Below are positions 17,956-26,997 of a DNA stretch of 64,000 bases, piece by piece. The notes beneath the pieces were generated by a model. The model was not told where the DNA came from, did no database searches, and was given only the letters and a program-made list of their open reading frames with translations. This stretch comes from JALHNI01 sp965229305 (lineage in GTDB: Bacteria > Acidobacteriota > Terriglobia > Bryobacterales > Bryobacteraceae), in the NCBI GenBank assembly GCA_965229305.1, contig CBDDIZ010000036.1:186001-250000 (forward strand), read 5' to 3'. Made by a program: the position numbers and the translations under genes. Position 1 is the stretch's first letter. Each line of letters opens with the position of its first letter.

Positions 17956-19704
17956 TTAACTCCGCGTCCCATTCTTGATCTCCTGCGATCGACGATCGAA
18001 TAGTTCCTTCCACGCGTCCGAAGAGAGCGACACGGGATGCGACTCCACTTCCACCACGGTGGCCCCGTTCATGGCGGGTGCCGGGTCGCGCCGGCGATAG
18101 TACTGCGGACTGTTCACGGCCGCCGCCAGCGAACTGGCGTCCATCGTCGTCGCGCGGTCTGTCGCGCGCTGACCGCCCACCGGCGCTTTGGCCGGCAGAT
18201 TTCGCTCCAGATAGTCGGTGACAAATGCGCCACCTAAGGAGCCAAACGCCGCCGCGAAAAAGCCGAACAGCAGTAAGTACGTCTTGTGCTGCGGCGCCGG
18301 CAGCACCGGAACTTCCGCCTTCTCGAGAATCGCCACGTTCAGCAATTGCCGCTGATCCATCGCGTCCCCCAAACGCGCCTCCTCCAACTTCCGCTGATAG
18401 AGCAGGTAGTTCTCTTCCGCCAGCTTCACCGAACGTTCCAGGTCGTTGTGATTCGCCGTCAGTTCTTCCAGACGCGCCTGACGCGTCCGGTAGTCGTTCA
18501 AGTCGCTGGCCAACAATTCGCGCCGCGCCCGTAGACCGGCCGCCTGACTTTCCAACCGCAGGCTCTCTGCCTCCAGCGACTGCCGCAACGGATTCGGCGC
18601 CTGCGACGTATCGGCCAACTGCGGCTGCGACTCGCGCTCAATGGCGGCTCGCGTGTCGGCGATCTGCTGATCCACTTCCTTCACCAGCCGATACTGGGGA
18701 TCGTACTTAGTCAGTAAATCGCTCCGTTTGTTCTGTAACTCCAGCAGCGTTCCGCGCAAACGCTCGGCCAGTGCACTCGTCCGAGTCGTGCGGCTGCCAG
18801 TCTCCACCTGCAATGGCTGTGCGCCGCGCTGCTGCGCTAATACCTTCAGGCGAACTTCGGCATCGCGGCTCTGGCTCTCCGCTTCCTCAAGTGCAGCCTT
18901 CAGGTCGGTGGCGCGCCGGAGATAAGCTTGCTTCTGTTCGTTCAACAGGGAGACGTCGCCCGTCTGGCGGAAGTGGGCCAAAGCCTTCTGCGCGCGTTCC
19001 AACTGCTCCTGATAGTACGCCGTGCGTTCATTGAAGAAGCTCGCCGCGTCCCCGCTGCCGTGCACCGCGATGTGCTTGCGCAGGTAAAGTTCGGCCAGAC
19101 GATTCGGCACATTGGCCGCCACCTCAGGCGATGACGACATGTTTTTCACACTGATCAGATTGGTCTTGCCGATCTGCTGGATCTTGACCGACCCCTCGAG
19201 CGCGCGCACGGCCTCGGCCATCGCTCGCCGGTCGCGGCCCTTCACCAAGCCGGTCTCGCGGGCCACCTGCTCGTATAGCTCACGGCCCTTTAGCAACTCG
19301 ATCTCGGCCGCGACTTCGGCTTCGCCCACGGAACTGGCCGCGGCGTTCGCGCCGGCTGTCGCCGTCTCTGCGCGGTTCTTCTTCAGGATCAACTTCACTT
19401 CGGCGTCGTACTTCTTCGGCATCATCAGGATCAGCGCCAGGGCCGGCGCGAAGAAGAGGACGAAGAGTGACGCCACCAGCACGCGGCGCTTCAGCACGAG
19501 CGCGAGGATGGTCGCCAGATTCAGGCCACGGTCCGCTTGGCGGCGCATCATGTTGCGCGTCACCATCGGCGCTGGAATGCGATTCACCAGCGGAGTCAGC
19601 ACTTCGGGAACCCGATCGTTCGAGGGCAGGCCGCCTATCCGCCGGTCACTAATGCGTTCGAGGCCGAGATCGCCGGAATACCGAGATTCTTGATTCGGAT
19701 CCAT
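17956..19704 (-). CDS. Wzz/GumC-type polysaccharide chain-length protein without kinase domain
   Basis: About 582 residues. A Wzz domain with the first membrane segment (VLVASLFVLFFAPALALILMM) is followed by the periplasmic YDAEVKLILKKNRA strand, a long coiled-coil region at ~210-440 (YYQEQLERAQKALAHF), and a second membrane segment near 495 (LLLFGFFAAAFGSLGGAFV). No Walker A/B motif or tyrosine-rich tail follows, so this is a polysaccharide co-polymerase without the fused BY-kinase of Wzc. Two ATGs stand at 19707 and 19704; AGGAGG ends 1 base before the first, so the second has the more usable spacing. Confidence 0.87.
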   Translation of the reverse strand: MDPNQESRYSGDLGLERISDRRIGGLPSNDRVPEVLTPLVNRIPAPMVTRNMMRRQADRGLNLATILALVLKRRVLVASLFVLFFAPALALILMMPKKYDAEVKLILKKNRAETATAGANAAASSVGEAEVAAEIELLKGRELYEQVARETGLVKGRDRRAMAEAVRALEGSVKIQQIGKTNLISVKNMSSSPEVAANVPNRLAELYLRKHIAVHGSGDAASFFNERTAYYQEQLERAQKALAHFRQTGDVSLLNEQKQAYLRRATDLKAALEEAESQSRDAEVRLKVLAQQRGAQPLQVETGSRTTRTSALAERLRGTLLELQNKRSDLLTKYDPQYRLVKEVDQQIADTRAAIERESQPQLADTSQAPNPLRQSLEAESLRLESQAAGLRARRELLASDLNDYRTRQARLEELTANHNDLERSVKLAEENYLLYQRKLEEARLGDAMDQRQLLNVAILEKAEVPVLPAPQHKTYLLLFGFFAAAFGSLGGAFVTDYLERNLPAKAPVGGQRATDRATTMDASSLAAAVNSPQYYRRRDPAPAMNGATVVEVESHPVSLSSDAWKELFDRRSQEIKNGTRS

Positions 19705-19713
19705 CATGCCTCC

Positions 19714-20391
19714 TTATCGGTAGCTCACCGGGAAGAAGAATCCCAACCGGGTCACCGACATAAAGCGATCCAACTTCGCCATATTGGATTTGCCCGCGTA
19801 GATCGCGTCGCCCGGCATCAAACGAATGTCCTCGTCCATCCGTCCCTTGCCGATGATGTCCCGCACGTTGACCCGCTTCACCTCCACGGTTTCGGGATTC
19901 ACTCGCCGGAACAGCAACACCTGATCCTGCTTGGCGTTCTGGGTAAAACCGCCCGCCATCGTCACCGCATCGGTCAGGGTGGTTTCGCCGCGCAAGTCCA
20001 GCTTGCCGGGCTTGGCCACTTCCCCGCCCACGATGATGAAAGGCTTGTTGAACTCTTTCAGCGTCAGCATGATCACCGGCTCATGCAGAATGCCCTGGTA
20101 CTTCTCTGCAATCGCCGCACGCGCTTCTTCCAGCGTCATGTCCTGCAGCTTGAGCTCCCCCGCCACTTGCAACGGGACAAAGCCATCGGGCTGCACCGTC
20201 ACCGTCTGCGTGAACTCAGGGGTGAACTTGAACTGAATCTCGATCACGTCGCTGGTCTGCAGGCGATAGCGCGGAGTCCGCGAGCTGAATTGACTCGGCT
20301 GATCCGCCCCGATCAAGGCACTGCTCGCTAGGACCAACGTCGCCAGGCAAAGTGCTAAGGTTCGCCAATACTGCTTCACCATAGGGTTCAA
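19714..20391 (-). CDS. Outer-membrane polysaccharide export protein (Wza family)
   Basis: A 225-residue secreted protein with a signal peptide (LALCLATLVLASSALIGAD) and the Poly_export domain (YRLQTSDVIEIQFKFTPEF, VQPDGFVPLQVAGELKLQDMTLEEA) followed by one SLBB-like module (IIVGGEVAKPGKLDLRG). It should form the outer-membrane exit channel or its periplasmic neck. No lipobox cysteine is present, unlike classical Wza. The TTG at 20391 has AGGA 6 bases upstream; ATG 20382 is an alternative with poorer spacing. It is the first gene of the exopolysaccharide operon. Confidence 0.87.
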   Translation of the reverse strand: MNPMVKQYWRTLALCLATLVLASSALIGADQPSQFSSRTPRYRLQTSDVIEIQFKFTPEFTQTVTVQPDGFVPLQVAGELKLQDMTLEEARAAIAEKYQGILHEPVIMLTLKEFNKPFIIVGGEVAKPGKLDLRGETTLTDAVTMAGGFTQNAKQDQVLLFRRVNPETVEVKRVNVRDIIGKGRMDEDIRLMPGDAIYAGKSNMAKLDRFMSVTRLGFFFPVSYR

Positions 20392-20638
20392 CGAGAATCC
20401 TACGGGTTACCGGGTTCCTTAACAATCGAACGAAGGTACTGTTCTAGAACGCCGCCCCCCACCGGTGACAGCCTTCAAACGGTCTGGCAACTAAGTAAGT
20501 AACTTTCTCACTCTCCGCCTGACCGCTTGACCCAACGAGACTTAGCTCATTCGCGCCTCTCCCGCCGCGCCAAAAACACAAGGCGGAACCTTAGGAAGCT
20601 GGTACGGGCGCAGGACCAGAACGAAAGTTTTTCTTTAC
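20392..20638. promoter_or_regulatory. Leader/promoter region of the exopolysaccharide operon
   Basis: A 247-bp gap upstream of the 12-gene operon. It holds a perfect 10-bp palindrome GTTCTAGAAC at 20441-20450, about 50 bp before the first start codon, and a C6 tract at 20455-20460. I could not pick a convincing sigma-70 promoter, and I do not recognise a riboswitch. Being the only gap of size in this operon, it should hold the promoter. The function of the palindrome is a guess. Confidence 0.35.
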
Positions 20639-21757
20639 CTAGGAGATTTCTTGCGCGAGCATCGCCGCAATCGCCGCGATTCCCCGCTCCATATCGTCCA
20701 GTGGCGTGAGCAGACTCAACACCAGCCGCGGCGCAGGGTCGAAGTCATAAAAATATCCCGGCTGCACCAGCACTCCTGCCTCTTGAAGGAGTCGCAAAGC
20801 CAGGACTTCTTCGTCCACCGTACTGGGAAGCTCAACCACCGCGGTCCATCCGCCTTCCACATCGATCCCTGGGAAGCTTCGCGCCAGCAGACTCAAGTTC
20901 GCCCGCAGCCGCTCCAGGACCGCGGCCTGCACCTCCTGCCGCCGGCCCAGCCAACTCGCCGCGGCCCATTGCACCGGCGCGCTCACCGATAAGTACGTAT
21001 CGGCGACCAGTTCCAGACGATCTCGCGCCTCCGCTTCGAGACGTGCGGGCAGCACCATCCATCCCAGCTTCATCTGCGGCAGTCCGCAAATCTTCGAAAG
21101 CCCGCTGAGGACAAACGTGGTGCGATCGTCGAGCTTCGCCAGTGTCCCCATCCCACCAGAACGCAGGCGATAGTCCAGAAAGACTTCGTCCACCAGGAAA
21201 GCCATCCCCAAGTCCTCGCAACGGGCCGCGACGTCAGCTCCATCGCGCAGGTACTTGCCCGTTGGATTATTCGGGTGCACCGCCACCACCCCCCGCGTTC
21301 GATTCGTCGCCAGATCGGTCGGCATCTCGCGGCCTAGCCGATAGGCGTGCGTGCGCACCCAGTCCAAGCCCGCCAGATACTCGAACAACGGATATGACGG
21401 CCGCGGAATCAGAATCTCGTCACCGGGATCGGCCAGCAGTTGGAACAGATAGTGATACGCCTCGCTCGTGCTGGCCGTCAGCACGATGCGCTCGGGCGAA
21501 ACGTCGGTTCCGTGATCCCGATAGTAGGCCGCCACGGCTTCGCGCGCCGCCGGCAAGCCGAAGGCTTCCGGCTCATAGGTGAGCGTGCGCGGGTCGACGA
21601 GTGGCTGCAGTAAGTCAGGCGGATAGGCGATCCCGGCCCGCGTCGGGTTTGAGATCGTTAAGTCGATCAGCGGCAGTCCCGCCGCTCGCCGCTCCGCTTT
21701 GGACAGGGCCAACGCATTCGGCTGCGACTGCCAGGTAAAGCGGCCTGACAACCTCAC
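20639..21757 (-). CDS. Class I/II PLP-dependent aminotransferase
   Basis: A 372-residue fold-type I aminotransferase with a GTG start. Landmarks: SNPTRAGIAYP, the helix LTASTSEAYHYLF, HPNNPTGKYL (161-170), VDEVFLDY with Asp190, and the PLP lysine K222 in SGLSKICGLPQMKLGWM. It transfers amino groups between an amino acid and a 2-oxo acid in the cytoplasm; exact substrates are not readable. It is separated by 247 bp from the polysaccharide operon and is divergent from the [2Fe-2S] gene, so it is probably a separate transcription unit. Confidence 0.85.
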   Translation of the reverse strand: MRLSGRFTWQSQPNALALSKAERRAAGLPLIDLTISNPTRAGIAYPPDLLQPLVDPRTLTYEPEAFGLPAAREAVAAYYRDHGTDVSPERIVLTASTSEAYHYLFQLLADPGDEILIPRPSYPLFEYLAGLDWVRTHAYRLGREMPTDLATNRTRGVVAVHPNNPTGKYLRDGADVAARCEDLGMAFLVDEVFLDYRLRSGGMGTLAKLDDRTTFVLSGLSKICGLPQMKLGWMVLPARLEAEARDRLELVADTYLSVSAPVQWAAASWLGRRQEVQAAVLERLRANLSLLARSFPGIDVEGGWTAVVELPSTVDEEVLALRLLQEAGVLVQPGYFYDFDPAPRLVLSLLTPLDDMERGIAAIAAMLAQEIS

Positions 21758-21852
21758 GCGAAAATCGCATTCTTTCTCGCGCCATCAGCCCGCAGGCGAC
21801 AATAACAGAAGCACAGGACCCACCGGTTCATTCGCTCTCGATTATCGCGCAC

Positions 21853-22764
21853 ATGATGGAAACCTACCTCCGTACCGTGGATGCTGAATGGCCGTCCACG
21901 ATCGCCAGCCTGCAACCGCAACTGCACCCCGTCGATCGCCCAGCCACCCCGATCTGGTTCAGTCTGTACCCGCTGCTGATGGATGAGCTTGCCACCCGTC
22001 CGACGCACTATCAACTGCGCGGACGCTATCGCCTGGCCGATCAGGTCCACACGTCGCATCGCTTCCTCTACGGGCACCGCTATTGGCCGGCCGTGCGGCA
22101 AGCGGTCTTGCAGGCCACCCCTCAGCCGACGCTTGCCGACACCATTGCCTCCGTCGCCCGAACTGCCGGCAGTCCCGCTGACCTCACGCTCGGCATCGCC
22201 GCCGTCGCCCTCATGACGCTGCGTCAAGCACCCGACGCCATGCGCACCACGGACCCGCCCGCCAACAAGTTACCCCACGAAACTCCAGACGACTGGTTAC
22301 GCCGCCGCGACGGTCGCACCGGCTGGCTCGCGCGGTGGACGTCGCGCCAATCCCCACCACGCATCATTTTTGACGAACAGCAGCCGGACGCGTCCTTCGC
22401 CCTGCACCCCACCCAGGACCTCACCAACGCCGCCGCGACGGACCAACGGCCCTATCACCTCACCGACGATCGCTGCTTCGAGAACATGGGGCCGATCCCC
22501 GTCGAGTGCCGTTCCGGTTCCTGCGGCACTTGCTGGATTGGCGTCTTAGGCGGCAACGAGCATCTCTCACCCGTCACTCCTTACGAGCGCAAGCGCATGG
22601 AGTATCACGGCTACTGGGACTCCGGCTTCGCCAACGCCAGCGCCGACCGGCCGCTCATCCGCCTCGCCTGCCAGACGCAGGCGCACGGCACCGTCTCCAT
22701 CGTCATTCCTCCCTGGTGCGCTGTCTTTGGCGCCGTTCGCCGGCAAAGGCATAATGGAAGTTAA
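21853..22764 (+). CDS. [2Fe-2S] protein with a long unrecognised N-terminal region
   Basis: 303 residues. The C-terminal ~100 residues hold a plant-type ferredoxin cluster: C219-x4-C224-x2-C227 (CRSGSCGTC) and C273 in LACQTQAHG. The first ~200 residues are not recognised; they look helical, with FSLYPLLMDELA, HRFLYGHRYWPAV and SPADLTLGIAAVAL, and include many His and Arg. It may be an electron-transfer component for an oxidoreductase. Its stop overlaps the next start (TAATG), so the downstream thioredoxin-fold gene is probably co-translated. Confidence 0.7.
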   Translation: MMETYLRTVDAEWPSTIASLQPQLHPVDRPATPIWFSLYPLLMDELATRPTHYQLRGRYRLADQVHTSHRFLYGHRYWPAVRQAVLQATPQPTLADTIASVARTAGSPADLTLGIAAVALMTLRQAPDAMRTTDPPANKLPHETPDDWLRRRDGRTGWLARWTSRQSPPRIIFDEQQPDASFALHPTQDLTNAAATDQRPYHLTDDRCFENMGPIPVECRSGSCGTCWIGVLGGNEHLSPVTPYERKRMEYHGYWDSGFANASADRPLIRLACQTQAHGTVSIVIPPWCAVFGAVRRQRHNGS

Positions 22765-23333
22765 TGCGCCTTCTCGCTTCGCTGCTGTTCGCCATCGCTG
22801 TCTTGCGCGCGGCAGCTATCGAAGGAAACCCTCAAAGTCGAGTTCGCGTGATCGTCTTTGAAGACCTCGAAGACGCAAAGTCCGCCCAACTCCGCCTGCT
22901 GCTCGACACGAAGATCCTGCCCGCGTTCGGCGCGCAGGTTGCCTTTGAGCGCTGCGACCTGCCTAGCCCTTTGCACAAATGGGCTCGGCGCGCCGCGATG
23001 GCCGCGCGCTACTTCGACCAGCAGAATCCCAAGCTCGGCCTCGAGTTCCGCCGGCAGGTGCTGGCCAGCCAGACTCAGCTCACCGACGAAGCTCTCGGCA
23101 ACTGGATCGCCAACTTCGCTCGGACCTTTGCCGTCGACCCGGTCAAGGCCGTCGATGCCGCGCGTGACCCCAGCGTCGCCGCGCTCCTCGAGAAAGACGC
23201 GGCGCGCGCCGCCACGCTTGGCATAAACGCCGCGCCCGCCTTGGTCATCGGCCAACTCATCGTGGCTGGCCCGCTCTCCGCGAACGCGCTCACCGAACAA
23301 ATTCAGGCCGCTCTCAATCAAAGCAAGAAATGA
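22764..23333 (+). CDS. Secreted DsbA/thioredoxin-fold protein lacking the CXXC site
   Basis: 189 residues with a signal peptide (LLASLLFAIAVLRAAA). The order of elements matches DsbA-like proteins: a first strand R-V-R-V-I-V-F-E-D-L-E-D, an inserted helical domain (QNPKLGLEFRRQVLASQTQL), then LGINAAPALVIGQLIVAGPL, where the cis-Pro loop and final strand should be. The place of the CXXC motif after the first strand reads E-D-A-K-S-A, and the only cysteine is in FERCDLP, so it cannot be a classical disulfide oxidoreductase. It lies between the [2Fe-2S] gene and the SDR, overlapping both. Confidence 0.65.
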   Translation: MRLLASLLFAIAVLRAAAIEGNPQSRVRVIVFEDLEDAKSAQLRLLLDTKILPAFGAQVAFERCDLPSPLHKWARRAAMAARYFDQQNPKLGLEFRRQVLASQTQLTDEALGNWIANFARTFAVDPVKAVDAARDPSVAALLEKDAARAATLGINAAPALVIGQLIVAGPLSANALTEQIQAALNQSKK

Positions 23334-24079
23334 CTGACTCCAACCGACCCGTCGCCCTCGTCACCGGCGCCAGCCGCGGCATCGGCCGCGCCATTGCCGA
23401 AGACCTTTCCCGCACCCACCGCGTCGTCGCCACCTATCGCGGCCGCCGCGATGCGGCTGAGTCTCTCTCGGCTCAAACCGGCGCCGCCATCGTCCAGTGC
23501 GACGTCTACCAGCCCGCCGACCGGCAAGCCGCCCTCGACTTCACCCTCGCCACCTACGGACGCCTGGACCTGCTGGTCAACAACGCCGGCATGGCCCAGC
23601 GCGAGCGCCGCGACGTGCTTGAAGCCAGCGAAGAAAGCTTCGATGAAATCATCGGCGTCAATCTGAAGGGCGCCCATTTTCTCACCCAGTTAGCCGCCCG
23701 GCACATGGTGGCCACGCGCACGCCTGGCCGCATCGTCTTTGTCTCCTCCATCTCCGCCTTCGCCGTCTCCATCAATCGCGCCGAGTATTGCGTCTCGAAA
23801 GCCGGTTTGAGCATGAGCGCGCAGGTCTACGCCCAGCGCTTGGCGCCGGAAGGCATCCTGGTCTTTGAGATTCAACCCGGCGTCATCCGCACCGACATGA
23901 TCGCCGCCGTCGAGCAGACTTACGAAGAGAAGATCGCCAACGGCTTGCTGCCGCAGCGCCGTATGGGCGAAGGAACGGACGTGGCGAAAGCCGTCCGCGC
24001 CATCGCGGACGGCCATCTGGACTATTGCGCCGGCCAGGTGTTGCATGTGGATGGCGGCTTCCACCTGCGAGCGCTTTAG
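23330..24079 (+). CDS. SDR-family 3-oxoacyl-ACP reductase-like dehydrogenase
   Basis: A 249-residue classical short-chain dehydrogenase. NAD(P)-binding VTGASRGIGRAIAED, NNAG at about residue 84, catalytic SSISAF...YCVSKAG (Ser/Tyr/Lys), and a C-terminal GQVLHVDGGFHLR. It resembles FabG-type 3-ketoacyl reductases and many sugar dehydrogenases; given the sugar-oxidoreductase genes that follow, a polyol or keto-sugar substrate is equally plausible. It starts within the previous gene's stop (ATGA) and converges on the next gene with a 4-bp TTAG overlap. Confidence 0.82.
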   Translation: MTDSNRPVALVTGASRGIGRAIAEDLSRTHRVVATYRGRRDAAESLSAQTGAAIVQCDVYQPADRQAALDFTLATYGRLDLLVNNAGMAQRERRDVLEASEESFDEIIGVNLKGAHFLTQLAARHMVATRTPGRIVFVSSISAFAVSINRAEYCVSKAGLSMSAQVYAQRLAPEGILVFEIQPGVIRTDMIAAVEQTYEEKIANGLLPQRRMGEGTDVAKAVRAIADGHLDYCAGQVLHVDGGFHLRAL

Positions 24080-25200
24080 GCGCTCTTCATCATCTGTTCC
24101 CAGGTCACTTCGCGTTTCGCATCGATCGCCATCTGACCGAGCAGCGAGGTCAACGTACTCTCCGCCGCGCGGACGCCGACGTTCTCCGGCTTGCCTTCTT
24201 GCACGCGCTTCACGAACGCTTCGAGCGCGTCCGCTGTGATGTCGCGTCCGGACTTTTCGGTGACCGGTCCCTCACCAGTGTTGTAAGTCCAATATTCACG
24301 CGCCGTCTCGAGAAAGCCCTTATCGCAGATATACCGCTCCCGGTTCGACCGGAAGAACTTCGGCGTCATCTGCGAACCGGCAAACGTCATCTGGACGTTG
24401 TTCGGATAGTCGTAAGTCACGCTCAGATGGTCCAGCAGGTCACCCCGCTTCTCCACGGTCCGGCCGCCCGTGCCAACGGCCTTCAACGGATGCGCCCCCA
24501 CAAACCAATTGATGGCATCGAGGTTATGGACATACGTCTCTACGATGATCTCGCCGTAAGTGCTGCGCCACAGTTTCCACTGCTCCAGCTTCTCTTTCTC
24601 ATTGCGCGGCTTCGGCAATGCCGGCTCATCGCCCACGAAGGCGAACTTGAGAAACTCGCCGTGAATCTCGCGGATCTTGCCGATCGAACCGCTCTCCAGA
24701 AACTGCTTCGCCTTAACGTAGACGCCGCCGTAGCGCTGCTGGAAGCCAAAGGAAATGTTGATCCGGCGGTCCGCGCTGTCGGCAGCTTTCATCACGCGCT
24801 TGCAGCCGGCCACATCCACCCCGGCGGGCTTCTCGATATAGATATGCTTACCGGACTTAACGGCCGCCTCAAAATGCTCCGGATGCAAATACACTGGCGT
24901 TGAGATCAGCACGGCATCGATGTCGTTCGAGGAAAGCAAGTCGCGATAGTCTTTGTAGGCCTTCGCGTCGGGCACGCCGATCTTCGCCTTGGCCTTGGCC
25001 ACCTGCGCGTCGTCGACATCGCATAGGGCCACCACCCGCGCACCCGGCGCCTTATTGACCAAGGTGCCAGTGTAACTGCCGCGATTGCCGACGCCAATCA
25101 GCCCGATTCGCAGGGCGCTATTCTGCGCGCTGCCACGCACCGCTTGAAGGGAAACCAGCGAAGCCGCTTGCAAAGCCGTTCGGCGAGTTAAGGGGGACAT
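24076..25200 (-). CDS. Gfo/Idh/MocA oxidoreductase, Tat-type leader (1)
   Basis: 374 residues. ATG 25200 is chosen because AGGAG lies 5 bases upstream and a Tat-like leader (LTRRTALQAASLVSL) follows. Rossmann loop RIGLIGVGNRGSYT, then IDAVLISTPVYLHPEH and the conserved EKPAGVD (the Lys of the EKP motif), all typical of Gfo/Idh/MocA NAD(P)-dependent sugar or inositol oxidoreductases. The C-terminal domain has VETYVHNLDAINWFVGAHP, typical of the planctomycete/acidobacterial subgroup. It may act in the periplasm with prebound cofactor. It forms a unit with the next two minus-strand genes. Confidence 0.87.
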   Translation of the reverse strand: MSPLTRRTALQAASLVSLQAVRGSAQNSALRIGLIGVGNRGSYTGTLVNKAPGARVVALCDVDDAQVAKAKAKIGVPDAKAYKDYRDLLSSNDIDAVLISTPVYLHPEHFEAAVKSGKHIYIEKPAGVDVAGCKRVMKAADSADRRINISFGFQQRYGGVYVKAKQFLESGSIGKIREIHGEFLKFAFVGDEPALPKPRNEKEKLEQWKLWRSTYGEIIVETYVHNLDAINWFVGAHPLKAVGTGGRTVEKRGDLLDHLSVTYDYPNNVQMTFAGSQMTPKFFRSNRERYICDKGFLETAREYWTYNTGEGPVTEKSGRDITADALEAFVKRVQEGKPENVGVRAAESTLTSLLGQMAIDAKREVTWEQMMKSA

Positions 25201-25208
25201 ACTTTCTC

Positions 25209-26234
25209 CTAGAGCATTCCGCACGCGGTAAGTAACACTTCGTGCGTCATTAAGTCGTGAGCCGCGCTGTAAGTCGGCGCAGCTTGTTTCCGGATGACCG
25301 CCGCCATCTCGGCAAAGTCAGGGGTGTAGGCCAAGCCAGGAGGGCTCGGCGGTTCCAGCGTTTGCTCGCCCGCCCGATACGGACCGGCCGCTTCTTTCAA
25401 TTGCACGTGCAGTCGCACCGGCGCAAACGGCTGAGCCTTCGCCGAACCATTCGTTCCGAGAATCTCCACATACCGGTGATTGTTGCCATCGGGGTCGAAA
25501 CCCGCCATGGAAATTTCGGCGATCGCCGCGGGATAGTCGAGCACGGCCAGAGCATTGTCGCCGAGCGCGTCATCCAGTTGCCCATGATGACGCACGAAGC
25601 CGGTCACCTTGGAAGGCTTGCCCAGCAACGCGGTGGCGCGATCGATTAGATGGCAGCCTTCGGAAAACATCATTCCGCCGCGATACTTGGCCAGATGCGC
25701 GCGTTCCTCCGCACCGATCGGCTTATCGATCGAGGCCCGAAAACGATACACCCGCCCCAGCCAGCCTCGCCGCGCAGCTTCGATCGCGGCTTCCATCGCC
25801 GGATGATAGCGCCACTGATAGCCCATCTGGACCACGCGCTTCCGCTTCGCCGCCTCGGCGAGTAAGTCGCGCAGGCCTTTCAAATTCGCCCCGGGCGGCT
25901 TATCGAGATGCACCCACTTCCCTGCCCCGATCCCTTCCGCCGCCCAGTTCAGGTTCTGCGCGGCATCGGCGCCTTCCACCGCGATCAGTTCCACGCTCGG
26001 GTCTCGCAGAACCTCGGCGTAAGTGAGCGTGGGCACTTTGGCGAAGACGTCGCTCGCGGCCGGGTCTTCGGGATCGGGACGGCACACGCCGACAAAGTCG
26101 TACTCCGGCATGCTCAGCAAGGCTTTCACCTTGCTCGCCGCATGACCATGCCCGGTGCCCACCATGGCCGCGCGGATCTTCGACGGCGCCGCCAAAGCCG
26201 CCATCGAAGTCGTCGCAAAAGTTCGGCGCGTCAT
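25209..26234 (-). CDS. Gfo/Idh/MocA oxidoreductase (2)
   Basis: 341 residues with a short TRR-type leader (MTRRTFATTSMAALAA) and the Rossmann start IRAAMVGTGHGHAASK. The EKP motif reads DKPPGANLKG, with the Lys kept. A HLIDRATALLGKP segment matches the substrate-domain helix of this family. It is 8 bp from gene 1 of this set and 4 bp from the cupin gene, so the three are one minus-strand unit. Likely an NAD(P)-dependent sugar oxidoreductase; substrate unknown. Confidence 0.83.
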   Translation of the reverse strand: MTRRTFATTSMAALAAPSKIRAAMVGTGHGHAASKVKALLSMPEYDFVGVCRPDPEDPAASDVFAKVPTLTYAEVLRDPSVELIAVEGADAAQNLNWAAEGIGAGKWVHLDKPPGANLKGLRDLLAEAAKRKRVVQMGYQWRYHPAMEAAIEAARRGWLGRVYRFRASIDKPIGAEERAHLAKYRGGMMFSEGCHLIDRATALLGKPSKVTGFVRHHGQLDDALGDNALAVLDYPAAIAEISMAGFDPDGNNHRYVEILGTNGSAKAQPFAPVRLHVQLKEAAGPYRAGEQTLEPPSPPGLAYTPDFAEMAAVIRKQAAPTYSAAHDLMTHEVLLTACGML

Positions 26235-26238
26235 TCGC

Positions 26239-26997
26239 TTAGTTCTTGGTGGCCGGAGCCTGAATCTGAATAATCTCGCTGTCGGCGGACGCCGTCACCG
26301 TCAGCGTCGCCGCACCTTGCACAAACACCGCATCGCGCTCACCCGCCGTCCACTTCTGCGCACCGTCAGCAACCTGCAGACCGCCCTTCCACACAAACAG
26401 AACCTGCTCTCCGTCACCCACCACCGTGGCCGTCAACTTCTCGCCGGCTTTCAGCTTGCGGTGCACCCCGGAAGCTCGCATCGAGCCGAGCTTGGCATCG
26501 GTAAAGGCGCCGTTCTTCGCGCGAAAGTTCACGTACTTCACCGCGCCGGGCGTAATCAGGCCCTTCGGCGCGATGCCGGACTTCTTCGAATCCCGCGCAC
26601 CGCTATAGAGAATCAAGTCCGGCGGATTCTGGAAGCTGATCATCGTCGCTTCACCCGTTCCAGCCGTCACCGTGCCGTGAATCTGCCCGGTGGGGACAAA
26701 CGCGCACTCGCCCGCCTTGAACAAACGCAGCGTGTCGCCTTGCTTCAGATTCACCTCGCCGTCCAACACCAGAATGGTGTCGTCCGAATAGTCGTGCACG
26801 TGCTGCGCGAACTCGTTGCCGGGCTTCGAAACCGAGAGATTCAGCGTCGTCTTCTTCGCCCCCAAGCCCGGATGAATGATCCGCCGCGAGGTCACTTCGC
26901 CCATCCGAAACGGCACGCTGTCGGCGAAACGAACGACGCGAACCTCAGCAAAAACAGATCCCGCCAGGAGCAGAATTGGAGACAATCGATGAAGCAT
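26239..26997 (-). CDS. Secreted cupin-domain protein
   Basis: 252 residues from ATG 26997, with a signal peptide (LHRLSPILLLAGSVFAE). Two cupin-like halves are visible. In the first, EFAQHVHDYSDDTILVLDGEVNLKQGD...GQIHGTV has the His/Glu/His pattern of a metal-binding cupin. The second half (GEKLTATVVGDGEQVLFVWKGGLQV) is weaker. Bicupins of this sort bind or isomerise sugars or act as dioxygenases; the role here is unknown. The start codon shares a CATG with the divergent isomerase gene, leaving no intergenic space. It is the first gene of the unit with two Gfo/Idh/MocA genes. Confidence 0.75.
   Translation of the reverse strand: MLHRLSPILLLAGSVFAEVRVVRFADSVPFRMGEVTSRRIIHPGLGAKKTTLNLSVSKPGNEFAQHVHDYSDDTILVLDGEVNLKQGDTLRLFKAGECAFVPTGQIHGTVTAGTGEATMISFQNPPDLILYSGARDSKKSGIAPKGLITPGAVKYVNFRAKNGAFTDAKLGSMRASGVHRKLKAGEKLTATVVGDGEQVLFVWKGGLQVADGAQKWTAGERDAVFVQGAATLTVTASADSEIIQIQAPATKN

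Noticed and set aside
20441..20450. GTTCTAGAAC palindrome as a LexA box
   Set aside because: LexA boxes of Gram-positive type read GAAC-N4-GTTC, the opposite order, and the downstream genes have no SOS role. Kept only as an unassigned palindrome.
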